A DNA stretch of 64,000 nucleotides, taken from Natronospira bacteriovora. GTDB lineage: Bacteria; Pseudomonadota; Gammaproteobacteria; Natronospirales; Natronospiraceae. Positions within the stretch are counted from its first letter, which is position 1, and every line of letters starts with the position of its first letter. The stretch covers positions 105,001 through 169,000 of the forward strand of contig NZ_JAVDDT010000008.1 of assembly GCF_030848495.1 (NCBI RefSeq). The letters run 5' to 3'. Shown here piece after piece: positions 51,364 to 60,428 of this stretch. Below the pieces are notes generated by a model. The model ran no database searches. It had not been told where the DNA came from and saw nothing but the letters and a program-made list of their open reading frames with translations. Made by a program: the position numbers and the translations under genes.

Positions 51364-51951
51364 ATGAGCAGATCCGCAAAGAATCACGCCAGCGGCCGCT
51401 TCCGCATCATCGGCGGCCAATGGCGGTCCCGCCGACTGGCCTTTCCGGCCGCGGGCGGCGTGCGCCCGACCCCCGACCGGGTTCGCGAAACCCTGTTCAA
51501 CTGGCTGGGCCCGGGACTGCATGGCGGCCGCGGCCTGGATCTCTTCGCCGGTTCCGGGGCGCTGGGCCTGGAAGGCCTTTCCCGGGGTCTGGCCAGCGTG
51601 ACCTTCGTGGAGCAGGATGCCCGGCTGGCCCGGGGCCTGCGCGAGAACCTGCAGTTGCTGGGCGGGACCGGCCAGGTGGTGCAAGCCGATGTGCGTGCTT
51701 TCCTGGCCGGCCGGCGGGAGGGTGCGGATCAGCCACCCTTCGATGTGGTCTTCCTCGACCCGCCCTACGACGCCGACCTCCACCGCCCGGTACTGGAGGC
51801 CCTCACCGCCGGCCAGTGGCTGGCGCCGGATGCCCGCCTCTACGTCGAGTACCGCGCCAGCGGAGACGCCCCGGAGCTGCCGGAGGGCTGGGAGTGGCGG
51901 CGCCAGTCCCGGGCGGGGGATGTGGGGTTTGGGGTGAGTGCTGAGTGCTGA
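51364..51951 (+). CDS. rsmD: 16S rRNA (guanine(966)-N2)-methyltransferase RsmD
   Basis: RsmD methylates G966 of 16S rRNA. The 195-residue protein has FRIIGGQWRSRRLAFP, RPTPDRVRETLFNWL, the SAM motif LDLFAGSGALGLEGLSRG (about residues 59-76) and the catalytic VFLDPPYDADLH (about residues 130-141). The last six residues GVSAEC and the TGA stop (51949-51951) are encoded by the GAGTGCT heptamer array, so the native C-terminus was probably altered by the repeat. In many relatives rsmD and coaD are adjacent; here 536 bases of repeats separate them. Confidence 0.93.
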   Translation: MSRSAKNHASGRFRIIGGQWRSRRLAFPAAGGVRPTPDRVRETLFNWLGPGLHGGRGLDLFAGSGALGLEGLSRGLASVTFVEQDARLARGLRENLQLLGGTGQVVQADVRAFLAGRREGADQPPFDVVFLDPPYDADLHRPVLEALTAGQWLAPDARLYVEYRASGDAPELPEGWEWRRQSRAGDVGFGVSAEC

Positions 51952-52017
51952 GTGCTGAGTGCTGAGTGCTGAGTGCTGAGTGCTGAGTGCTGAGTGCTGA
52001 GTGCTGAGTGCTGAGTG
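51936..52017. repeat. GAGTGCT tandem array, 11 units
   Basis: Eleven exact GAGTGCT heptamers (51936-52012) and a partial GAGTG follow one another without interruption. The array begins inside the rsmD 3' end and leads into palindromic element C. Shorter runs of the same heptamer occur at 48470-48491 and 39740-39764. The unit length of 7 would shift frame if copy number changed. Confidence 0.95.
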
Positions 52018-52245
52018 GGGGCGTTAGAGGGTGCCGGGGCGCTGATGGTGTTTCGGCTTCGATTGTGAGGTGTGAGGTGAAAGGCCGAAGCCTTCGGCTT
52101 CCGCGCTTTGCGCGTATTAGGCCGGCCTGGGGCCGGCCGTTGGGTGCCGTAGGCGCCCGGGTTGCCGCCTCACGCCTTACCCCTTACGCCTCACGTTCGA
52201 AGCCGGTGAACGTGTGGAGGCTCAGCGTCCGCTAACGGCTCCGAC
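52018..52245. repeat. Nested palindromic element C
   Basis: The left flank GGGGGCGTTAGAGGGTG leads to inner arms CGGCTTCGATTGTGAGG (52054) and CCTCACGTTCGAAGCCG (52189-52205). The core has GAAGCCTTCGGCTTC, GCGCTTTGCGCG, GGCCGGCC-n-GGCCGGCC and GGGTGCC-n-GGCGCCC. The right flank has CCGCTAACGGC. It lies in the 536-base rsmD-coaD gap, which contains no gene. Confidence 0.8.
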
Positions 52246-52292
52246 AATTCACGATTCAACCGCACAAAACCGTTGAGCGGCGGTTTCCGGCC

Positions 52293-52382
52293 ATTGCGCG
52301 GATGAATCCGCGCCTACAGGGGGTATAACGAACGGCTGTGCTACCCGAGCGATTGTAATCGCGGATGAATCCGCTCCTGCGG
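52293..52382. repeat. REP-like pair upstream of coaD
   Basis: GCGCGGATGAATCCGCGCCT (52297) and CGCGGATGAATCCGCTCCTG (about 52360) are two REP-like units in the same orientation, matching the inverted form of those at 40772 and 41864. Confidence 0.75.
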
Positions 52383-52427
52383 TGCCGGTAGCCAGCGACC
52401 CACTCGGAGATGCCGCCCGTTTGCTAA

Positions 52428-52970
<543 letters not shown>

Positions 52971-52971
52971 C

Positions 52972-53296
52972 CGGCGGTAGAGAATGCCGGGGCACTCATC
53001 GTGCTACGGCTTCGAAGGTGAGGTGTGAGGCGTAAGGCGTGAGGAGAAAACCCGAAGCCTTCGGCTTCCGCGCTTCGCGCGTATAAGGCCGGCCTGCGGC
53101 CGGCCGTTGGGCGCCAAAGGCGCCCCGCCTTACGCCTTACGTCTCACCTTCGGAGCCTGGCAGCCGGCGATGCCTCCCGACACGCTAACGGCCCCGGTCA
53201 GGCCGATCGAGGCTGAAGCCTCTCCCACAGGGGGCTTCGGAATAGCGGCGTGCCAGGGGATGGATTGTTATCGCGGATGAATCCGCTCCTACGGTG
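52972..53296. repeat. Nested palindromic element D plus REP-like units
   Basis: The 430-base coaD-ggt gap holds a left flank GCGGTAGAGAATGCCGGGG and inner arms CGGCTTCGAAGGTGAGG (53009) and CTCACCTTCGGAGCC (53143-53157). The core has GAAGCCTTCGGCTTC, GCGCTTCGCGCG, GGCCGGCC-n-GGCCGGCC and GGGCGCC-n-GGCGCCC. The right flank is CACGCTAACGGC. After it are a degenerate repeat with CTCTCCCACAGG and a REP-like TATCGCGGATGAATCCGCTC (53269). This tail closely matches that after element B (48755-48828). No gene is seen. Confidence 0.8.
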
Positions 53297-53400
53297 CCGG
53301 TAGAAACCTTGAATCTGCCTTCGGGGTTTTGCTCCTTGCTCCTGCCTTTTTGTTACCTTATGCCTTTCGATCACTGCCCCATGAAAAGCGTCCTGACACC

Positions 53401-55083
53401 ATGTTGAGAAACCTTGTTCTTGCCCTCCTTGTTGCCCTTGTCACCGCCTGTGCCGCCGGCCCGGTTGCGCCGGAGTGGGAGGCGGTTGAAGGCGGTGCGG
53501 TTGCCACCGCCCATCCCCTGGCCACCGAGGCCGGGCGGGAGATTCTGGCCCAGGGTGGCAATGCCTTTGATGCGGCCGTGGCCGTCAGTGCCGCGCTGGC
53601 AGTGGTGGAGCCCTTCGGCTCCGGTGTCGGCGGTGGCGGCTTCTGGCTGATGCACCTGGCCGATGAAGACCGCAATGTGATGGTGGACGGGCGCGAGACG
53701 GCGCCGGGTGAAGCCCGCGCGGACATGTACATTGATGACGACGGCAATGTGGATACGGATCTTTCCCGCAACGGCCCGCTGGCGGCGGCCATTCCCGGCC
53801 AACCGGCGGCACTGGTTCACATCGCCGAGCACTACGGCCGACTGCCCCTGAACACCAGCCTGGCGCCGGCCATCCGCCTGGCAAGCGAGGGCTTTGAGGT
53901 GGGTGAACGCTACATTCGCGGCGTGCGATTCAAGAAGGAGATTCTCGAGCGCTGGCCGGCCGGCGCCAGTGTCTTCCTCGACCAGGGTGAAGTGCCCGAG
54001 GAGGGTTGGCGGGTGAAGCAGCCGGACCTGGCCGACACCCTGCGTCGAATCGCCGAGGAAGGTCATGACGGCTTCTATCGAGGCGAGCTGGCCCAGAAGA
54101 TGGTGCGGGGCGTGCGCGAGGCCGGAGGTATCTGGCAGCTGCAGGATCTGGCCGACTATCGCGTGGTGGAGCGTGAGCCCATCGTCAGCGAGTATCGCGG
54201 CGCGCGCATCATCGCCGCCTCCCCGCCCAGCGCCGGCGGCGTGGCCCTGGCCACCACGCTGAACATTCTCGAGGGTTTCGATCTGGAAGCCATGGACAGT
54301 GCTACCCGCACCCATGTGGTCAGCGAGGCCCTGCGCCGTGCCTATCGGGACCGGGGCGCCTGGCTGGGCGATCCGGATTTCGTCGACATGCCCATCGGCA
54401 TGCTCACCCATCCCCATTATGCTGCGGGGCTTCGGGCCGGCATTCGCCTGGATCGGGCAACGCCCTCCGACGCCCTGCCCGGCGTCATCGGCGATGATGA
54501 TGGCCCGGAGACCACCCATTTCTCCATCATTGACCGGGAAGGCAATCGGGTGGGCGGCACCCTGTCGATCAATTTCTGGTTTGGTTCGGGCTTCATGCCG
54601 GAAGGCACGGGCGTGATTCTCAACAATGAGATGGATGATTTCTCTTCCCGCCCGGGCACGCCGGACGGCTTTGATCTGGTGTCGTCCGAGGCGAATGCCA
54701 TCGCCCCCGGCAAGCGCATGCTCTCGAGCATGACCCCCACCTTCGTGGAGAACGAACGGGGTGTGGCCGTGCTGGGCAGTCCGGGTGGCAGCCGCATCAT
54801 CACCACGGTACTGCACGGGATTCTGGCCTATTTGGATGGCGACAATGTGGATGCCATCGTGGAGCGCCGGCGTTTCCACCACCAGTACCGGCCGGACGAG
54901 ATCAGCTTCGAACCCGGCGCCCTTGATCGGGAGACCATCCGCGCCCTGGAGGAAAAGGGCCATCGGGTACAGAACCGGGGGCGCCCCTGGGGTAATTTGC
55001 AGCTGGTGGTCTGGGACCGCATGACCGGCGCGCTGGAAGCGGCGTCGGATCCGCGAGGCGAAGGGAGTCCGGATGTGTATTAG
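53401..55083 (+). CDS. ggt: Gamma-glutamyltransferase lipoprotein
   Basis: Gamma-glutamyltransferase cleaves or transfers the gamma-glutamyl group of glutathione and related peptides outside the cytosol. The 560-residue Ntn-hydrolase precursor has a lipoprotein signal (LVLALLVALVTAC, Cys near residue 17). The large-subunit part includes GSGVGGGGFWLMHL. The autoprocessing site PETTHFSIID has the catalytic Thr near residue 371, and LSSMTPTFVENERGVAVLGS carries the SSM-type motif. The length is normal. The ATG at 53401 begins the signal; the frame upstream is repeat-derived. GshB, which makes its natural substrate, is encoded at 33 kb. Confidence 0.93.
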   Translation: MLRNLVLALLVALVTACAAGPVAPEWEAVEGGAVATAHPLATEAGREILAQGGNAFDAAVAVSAALAVVEPFGSGVGGGGFWLMHLADEDRNVMVDGRETAPGEARADMYIDDDGNVDTDLSRNGPLAAAIPGQPAALVHIAEHYGRLPLNTSLAPAIRLASEGFEVGERYIRGVRFKKEILERWPAGASVFLDQGEVPEEGWRVKQPDLADTLRRIAEEGHDGFYRGELAQKMVRGVREAGGIWQLQDLADYRVVEREPIVSEYRGARIIAASPPSAGGVALATTLNILEGFDLEAMDSATRTHVVSEALRRAYRDRGAWLGDPDFVDMPIGMLTHPHYAAGLRAGIRLDRATPSDALPGVIGDDDGPETTHFSIIDREGNRVGGTLSINFWFGSGFMPEGTGVILNNEMDDFSSRPGTPDGFDLVSSEANAIAPGKRMLSSMTPTFVENERGVAVLGSPGGSRIITTVLHGILAYLDGDNVDAIVERRRFHHQYRPDEISFEPGALDRETIRALEEKGHRVQNRGRPWGNLQLVVWDRMTGALEAASDPRGEGSPDVY

Positions 55084-55251
55084 AGAAACCCTGACTGATT
55101 TCTTCGCGCCCGCGGCCAACGGGATTTTCCTATTGTGAAACGCGACGAGCGTCGCGAAGCCACTGTGCCACGTGGGCGAAGAGCAATGATGACTGCGGGA
55201 GCTATCTGGATTCGGATTTTGCGCGCTCACCGGTCAGGCAGGCATGCATGC

Positions 55252-56310
55252 TCAGCCAAAATTGATCTTGGCCTCCAGATTCGCCCTTGAATCCGCATTT
55301 CTCAGCGCTTCTTCCAGTTCGATCTTGCCTTGCTGATAGAGCTGACTCAGGGCTTCGTCGAAGGTCTGCATGCCCGGTTCATTGGAGTCTTCCATGGCTT
55401 CGGCGATCTGCTCGATCTGCCCCTTGAGGATCAACTCGGCAATATAGGCGGTGTTGATCATCACTTCACAGGCCGCCACTCGCTTGCCGTCCACACCAAG
55501 AATCAGGCGCTGGGAAATGATGGCGCGCAGGTTCAGGGACAGATCCATGAACACCTGGCTGTGCAGCTCCTTAGGGAACAGATTGACGATGCGGTCCAGG
55601 GTCTGGTGGGCATTGTTGGAATGCAGGGTGGAGATGGCCAGATGCCCGGTGCCGGACAACTGGATACAGGACTCCATGGTCTCCCGGTCACGAATCTCAC
55701 CGATCTGGATCACATCGGGTGCTTCACGCAGGGCACTGCGCAGGGCCTTGGCGTAGGACAGGGTGTCTTGATTCAGCTCGCGCTGATTGATGATGGACTT
55801 GCCGTGGCGATGGGTGTACTCGATGGGGTCCTCGATGGTGAGGATGTGGTTGTTGGCGTTCTGGTTGCGGTGGTTGATCATGGCCGCAAGGGTGGTGGAT
55901 TTGCCGGAACCCGTGGCACCGCACATCAGCACCAGACCACGAGCCGTCATGGCCACGTCCTTGAGAACCGAAGGCAGCCCCAGAGTTTCAAGCTCTGGCA
56001 CGCTGGATGGAATGTAACGCAGCACCATGGCCAGTTGCCCGCGCTGGCGGAATGCATTACCACGAAAACGGCCTACCCCTTTTTCGGACAGGGCGAAGTC
56101 CACCTCCATGTCCACTTCCAGTACACGGCGATCCCTTTCGCTAAGCACGCCCATGATGGCCTCCTCCACCATCTCCGGCGTCAGGACGGTCTTGCCGACG
56201 GAAGCAATCCGGCCTTCAACGCGGATTTTCACCGGCGCATTGGCGGTGAGGTAGAGATCCGAGGCCTTCTTGTCGGCCATCAGTTTCAGGTAAGGGGCGA
56301 GATTCATCAT
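55252..56310 (-). CDS. PilT/PilU-family type IV pilus ATPase, third paralogue
   Basis: The 352-residue secretion-type ATPase has an N-terminal PAS-like domain (SDLYLTANAPVKIRVEGRI), Walker A GATGSGKSTT (about residues 130-139), TIEDPIEYTH (Asp/Glu box), Walker B DVIQIGEIRDRETM and His box HLAISTLHSNNAHQ. It lacks the PilT-specific AIRNLIRE motif, having AYIAELILKG there. It resembles PilU more than PilT but has no long C-terminal tail. It lies 47 bases downstream of pilU on the same strand. A role as an accessory retraction motor is inferred. Confidence 0.88.
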   Translation of the reverse strand: MMNLAPYLKLMADKKASDLYLTANAPVKIRVEGRIASVGKTVLTPEMVEEAIMGVLSERDRRVLEVDMEVDFALSEKGVGRFRGNAFRQRGQLAMVLRYIPSSVPELETLGLPSVLKDVAMTARGLVLMCGATGSGKSTTLAAMINHRNQNANNHILTIEDPIEYTHRHGKSIINQRELNQDTLSYAKALRSALREAPDVIQIGEIRDRETMESCIQLSGTGHLAISTLHSNNAHQTLDRIVNLFPKELHSQVFMDLSLNLRAIISQRLILGVDGKRVAACEVMINTAYIAELILKGQIEQIAEAMEDSNEPGMQTFDEALSQLYQQGKIELEEALRNADSRANLEAKINFG

Positions 56311-56357
56311 TAGCTATTGTCTCGATGACGGCTGACTGGCAAATGGATGACGCCGGC

Positions 56358-57521
56358 TTAGCGCCGGCGACCGCCCGGTTCCTCGTCTTCCATGATGTGC
56401 AGGCTTTCGGTGCCCTTCTCCAGATCCCGCGGCTGGCGCTCGCTTTCCAGCTTGATCTTCAGGCGCAGCTCATTGGCGGAGTCGGCATTGCGAATGGCAT
56501 CTTCATAACTGATGCGACCGGCTTCGAAGAGGTCGAACAGAGCCTGGTCGAAGGTCTGCATGCCCAGTTCCCGGGATCGGCCCATGACTTCCTTGATCTC
56601 GCCCACATCCCCTTTCTGGATCAGGTCGGCCACCAGCGGGGTATTGATGAGGATCTCAACGGCCACGGACATGCCCTCACCATCGGAGTTGCGCACCAGG
56701 CGCTGGGAGATGATGGCCTTGAGGTTCAGCGACAGGTCCATCAGTAGCTGTTCCCGGCGTTCTTCCGGAAACAGGTTGATGATCCGGTCCAGGGCCTGGT
56801 TGGCATTGTTCGCGTGCAGGGTGGAGAGACAGAGGTGGCCGGTCTCGGCGAACTGCACGGCATAGTCCATGGTTTCCCGATCGCGGATCTCACCGATCAG
56901 GATCACGTCCGGCGCCTGTCGCAGAGTATTCTTCAGCGCCGCAAACCAGTCCTCGGTATCCACCCCCACTTCCCGCTGGGTAATCACGCAACCCTGGTGC
57001 GGGTGGACGAACTCCACCGGGTCTTCAATGGTTATGATGTGGCCGCGGCTCTTCTGATTGCGGTAACCCAGCATGCCCGCCAGGGTGGTGGACTTGCCGG
57101 AACCCGTCGCACCCACCACGATCACCAGACCCCGCTTGGTCATGGCGATCTCACCCAGAACGTTTGGCAGGTTGAGATCTTCCAGGCGCGGAATATCGGT
57201 CTTGATGGTTCGCAGCACGGCGCCCGTGCGCCCCTGCTGCACGAAGGCGCTCACACGGAAGCGGCCAATGCCACGCGGGTTGATGGCGAAATTGGCCTCC
57301 TTGGTGGCATCAAACACCTTGGCCTGCTTGTCATTCATGATGGCGCGCACCAGCAGAGCGCTCTGGTCCGGCCCCAGGGGCTTGTCCGTGAGCTGGGTCA
57401 TCTCGCCATCCACCTTGATGGCCGGCGGGAAGCCCGCGGTGACAAACAGGTCGGAACCGCCACGCTGCACCATGGCCCGCAGCAGGTCCTGCATGTAACG
57501 TGTTGCCTGTTCTCTATCCAT
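56358..57521 (-). CDS. pilU: Type IV pilus retraction ATPase PilU
   Basis: PilU is the accessory retraction motor that works with PilT. The 387-residue protein has GGSDLFVTAGFPPAIKVDGE, Walker A GATGSGKSTTLAG (about residues 137-149), TIEDPVEFVHPHQG, Walker B DVILIGEIRDRETM and LSTLHANNANQALDRI. The charged C-terminal tail (residues 355-387, ESERQPRDLEKGTES) is typical of PilU. It follows pilT by 34 bases. Confidence 0.93.
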   Translation of the reverse strand: MDREQATRYMQDLLRAMVQRGGSDLFVTAGFPPAIKVDGEMTQLTDKPLGPDQSALLVRAIMNDKQAKVFDATKEANFAINPRGIGRFRVSAFVQQGRTGAVLRTIKTDIPRLEDLNLPNVLGEIAMTKRGLVIVVGATGSGKSTTLAGMLGYRNQKSRGHIITIEDPVEFVHPHQGCVITQREVGVDTEDWFAALKNTLRQAPDVILIGEIRDRETMDYAVQFAETGHLCLSTLHANNANQALDRIINLFPEERREQLLMDLSLNLKAIISQRLVRNSDGEGMSVAVEILINTPLVADLIQKGDVGEIKEVMGRSRELGMQTFDQALFDLFEAGRISYEDAIRNADSANELRLKIKLESERQPRDLEKGTESLHIMEDEEPGGRRR

Positions 57522-57555
57522 TCATTGTGTCCTCTGTACCCGCGACCGCCACCGA

Positions 57556-58599
57556 TCAGGCGAAGCTTTCCTTGTTCATGGCCTTGAGACGGGCCTGGTT
57601 CTTGTCCACCACACCGCGTCGCACCAGATCCTGCAGGTTCTGGTCCAGGGTCTGCATGCCGGCACCCTGGCCGGTCTGGATGGCGGAATACATCTGCGCG
57701 ATCTTGCCCTCACGAATGAGGTTGCGGATGGCCGGGGTACCGATCATGATCTCGTGCGCAGCCACGCGGCCCCCACCAATCTTCTTCATCAGAGTCTGGG
57801 AAATCACCGCCCGCAGGGACTCGGACAACATGGCACGCACCATGTCCTTCTCGGCCGCCGGGAAGACGTCGATGATACGGTCAATGGTCTTGGCCGCCGA
57901 ACTGGTATGCAGGGTGCCGAAGACCAGATGCCCCGTTTCGGCGGCGGTCAATGCCAGGCGAATGGTTTCCAGGTCGCGCATCTCGCCCACGAGAATCACA
58001 TCCGGATCTTCACGCAGGGCCGAACGCAGGGCCTCGTTGAAACCCAGGGTATCCCGGTGCACTTCACGCTGGTTGATCAGGCATTTCTTGCTTTCATGCA
58101 CGAATTCGATGGGATCCTCCACCGTGAGGATATGTCCCATGTGATTTTCATTGATGTAATTGACAATGGCAGCCAGGGTGGTGGACTTGCCGGAGCCGGT
58201 CGGGCCGGTCACCAGTACGATGCCGCGCGGATTTTCGGCAATGTCCGAGAAGATCTTGGGCGCATTGAGGTCTTCCAGGGTCAGGATCTTCGAGGGAATG
58301 GTCCGGAAAACGGCGCCGGCCCCGCGCTTCTGGTTGAAGGCGTTGACACGGAAGCGGGCCAGTTCCGGAATCTCGAAGGAAAAGTCACATTCGAGAAACT
58401 CCTCGTAATCCTTCCGCTGCTTGTCGTTCATGATGTCATAGACCATGGCGTGCACCTCCTTGTGCTCCATGGACGGCATGTTGATGCGCCGCACATCACC
58501 GTGGACTCGAATCATGGGTGGCACGCCGGCGGAAAGATGGAGGTCCGAAGCGTCATTCTTCACTGCAAACGTCAGAAGCTGGGCGATATCGACCGCCAT
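57556..58599 (-). CDS. pilT: Type IV pilus twitching motility ATPase PilT
   Basis: PilT powers pilus retraction. The 347-residue protein has MAVDIAQLLTFAVKNDASDL at the N-terminus, Walker A GPTGSGKSTT (about residues 131-140) and TVEDPIEFVHES. Walker B is DVILVGEMRDLETI, the His box is HLVFGTLHTSSAAKT, and the AIRNLIRE motif near residue 290 is specific to PilT. The ATG at 58597-58599 has GAGGAGA 8 bases upstream; earlier in-frame codons are unconserved. It is divergent from yggS, as in Pseudomonas, and is functionally tied to the Pil-Chp cluster at 22-32 kb. Confidence 0.96.
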   Translation of the reverse strand: MAVDIAQLLTFAVKNDASDLHLSAGVPPMIRVHGDVRRINMPSMEHKEVHAMVYDIMNDKQRKDYEEFLECDFSFEIPELARFRVNAFNQKRGAGAVFRTIPSKILTLEDLNAPKIFSDIAENPRGIVLVTGPTGSGKSTTLAAIVNYINENHMGHILTVEDPIEFVHESKKCLINQREVHRDTLGFNEALRSALREDPDVILVGEMRDLETIRLALTAAETGHLVFGTLHTSSAAKTIDRIIDVFPAAEKDMVRAMLSESLRAVISQTLMKKIGGGRVAAHEIMIGTPAIRNLIREGKIAQMYSAIQTGQGAGMQTLDQNLQDLVRRGVVDKNQARLKAMNKESFA

Positions 58600-58801
58600 C
58601 GCTGGGTCTCCTCTGCGAAATGATCTGTCCCCCGGCAACAGGCTAAGATAGCGCCTCTGGCAACCGGCGCCGGTCACCGGGGGTGGCGCCCTCGGGCTGG
58701 CGGCGCCTACCGGCTACCAAGATAGCGCCGAATGCGCGGAATCCGCAAACCCGCCCACCCCTCGCCGGGGCCGGGGCACCACCAGACGGGCAAATTGAGG
58801 C

Positions 58802-59491
58802 ATGGATCCAACAACGGCACTGGACAAGATCAAGGCACGAATCCGCAAGGCCGCGGCCCAGGCCGGCCGTTCGCCGGAGGCCATCCGGCTGCTGGCGGTC
58901 AGCAAGGGCAAGCCGGCAGAGGCCATACGCAACCTGGCGGGGGCCGGTCACACGGCCTTCGGAGAGAACTATCTGCAGGAAGCCCTGGACAAGCAGGGCG
59001 AACTGCTCGACCTGCGCGGACTGGAATGGCATTTCATCGGTCCACTGCAATCCAACAAGACCCGGGGTGTGGCGGAACACTTCGACTGGGTGCACTCGGT
59101 GGATCGCGTCAAGATTGCGCGGCGACTGCATCAGCAACGTCCGGACTCCCTGGCACCGCTGAACGTGTGCATTCAGGTGAATACCAGCGGTGAACCGCAG
59201 AAGGCGGGACTGGCGGCCGCCGAGCTGGGGGCGCTGGCCGAAGCCATCCGGGATCTGCCGCGCCTGCGGCTGCGCGGCCTGATGTGCCTGCCGGCACCTG
59301 ACCAGGGGACGGAAAGCCGCCGCGCCGAGTTCCGGCAACTGCGGGAACTCAAGGCATCACTTGAAGCGAAGGGACATCCACTGGATACCCTTTCCATGGG
59401 CATGTCGGCCGATCTGGAAGACGCCATACGGGAAGGCAGCACCCTGGTGCGGGTCGGGTCAGCCCTGTTCGGAGCACGGGAACCGGGCTGA
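58802..59491 (+). CDS. yggS: YggS family PLP homeostasis protein
   Basis: YggS (PLPBP/ProSC) binds pyridoxal phosphate and maintains vitamin B6 balance. The 229-residue TIM-barrel protein has the PLP Lys in LLAVSKGKPAEAIR (about residue 35). FGENYLQEALDK, WHFIGPLQSNKTR, LNVCIQVNTSGEPQKAG and LSMGMSADLEDAIREGSTLV are also conserved. It is divergent from pilT (202-base gap) and heads the yggS-proC-yggT-DUF4426 run. Confidence 0.96.
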   Translation: MDPTTALDKIKARIRKAAAQAGRSPEAIRLLAVSKGKPAEAIRNLAGAGHTAFGENYLQEALDKQGELLDLRGLEWHFIGPLQSNKTRGVAEHFDWVHSVDRVKIARRLHQQRPDSLAPLNVCIQVNTSGEPQKAGLAAAELGALAEAIRDLPRLRLRGLMCLPAPDQGTESRRAEFRQLRELKASLEAKGHPLDTLSMGMSADLEDAIREGSTLVRVGSALFGAREPG

Positions 59492-59588
59492 GCCCGCAGC
59501 GAACGATCGGCAACCACTGATATGATGAAGCCTTTCGGCATGATGCCGAAACGGCATTCAGCGAACACACAGCAAGCAGGGAGACAGC

Positions 59589-60416
59589 ATGTCCGACAGC
59601 AGCATTGCGTTCATCGGCGGCGGCAACATGGCACACAGCCTGGTGGGCGGCATGATCGCCAGCGGCCGCAAGCCGACAAGCATCTGGGTTGCCGACCCCT
59701 TCGTGGATCAACTGGACAACCATCGGCACCGTCACGGCGTCAATGTCACCCAGGAGAACACCGAGGCCGCTGCCAATGCCGACGTCATCGTGCTCGCGGT
59801 CAAACCCCAGATCCTGCGGGATGCCGCTGCCCAGATCGCCAGCATCGTGCAGGAAAGAAAACCCCTGATGCTGTCCATCGCCGCCGGCCTCCGGGAACCG
59901 GACATCAGCCGCTGGCTGGGCGGTGACGTCCCGGTGGTACGTGCCATGCCCAATACCCCGGCCCTCATCCGCTGCGGAGCGACCGTCCTCTACGCCAACC
60001 CGTCGGTGACCGGGCAGCAGAAGGCGCTGGCCGAGGAGATCATGGGCGCGGTGGGGCTGTGCCTCTGGGTGGATGAGGAAGAACACATGGACGCGGTGAC
60101 CGCGACCTCCGGCAGCGGCCCGGCCTATTTCTTCCACATGATGGAATGCATGCAGGCGGCCGCGGAAGACCTGGGGCTGCCGGCTGATGTGGCTCGCCAG
60201 CTGGTATTGCAGACGGCCCTGGGTGCGGCACGCATGGCCAGTGAGGGAGAAGACGAGCCCGGCACCCTGCGGGAGAAGGTGACCTCACCTGGCGGCACCA
60301 CCGCCGCTGCACTGGAAGTGCTCGGCCAGGAAGACCTCGCCGGCGTCATCAAGAAGGCATTGACGGCGGCAAGAGACCGCTCCCGTACACTGTCGGACGA
60401 ATTCGGCAAAGATTGA
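59589..60416 (+). CDS. proC: Pyrroline-5-carboxylate reductase
   Basis: ProC reduces pyrroline-5-carboxylate to proline. The 275-residue protein has the Rossmann start IAFIGGGNMAHSLVGGMI, VKPQILRDAA and RAMPNTPALIRCGATVLYAN. The C-terminal signature is EKVTSPGGTTAAALEVL. It follows yggS by 97 bases. Confidence 0.96.
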   Translation: MSDSSIAFIGGGNMAHSLVGGMIASGRKPTSIWVADPFVDQLDNHRHRHGVNVTQENTEAAANADVIVLAVKPQILRDAAAQIASIVQERKPLMLSIAAGLREPDISRWLGGDVPVVRAMPNTPALIRCGATVLYANPSVTGQQKALAEEIMGAVGLCLWVDEEEHMDAVTATSGSGPAYFFHMMECMQAAAEDLGLPADVARQLVLQTALGAARMASEGEDEPGTLREKVTSPGGTTAAALEVLGQEDLAGVIKKALTAARDRSRTLSDEFGKD

Positions 60417-60428
60417 GGAGACCGCCCC

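Noticed and set aside
51936..52017. CRISPR-like array
   Set aside because: The repeats are contiguous 7-base units without spacers; it is a simple tandem repeat.
55141..55156. CGCGACG-AG-CGTCGCG palindrome after ggt as a terminator
   Set aside because: A good 7-bp dyad, but no T-run follows on either strand and no second copy was noticed.
53371..55230. 619-codon minus-strand frame opposite ggt
   Set aside because: Antisense shadow of a gene with full gamma-glutamyltransferase motifs.
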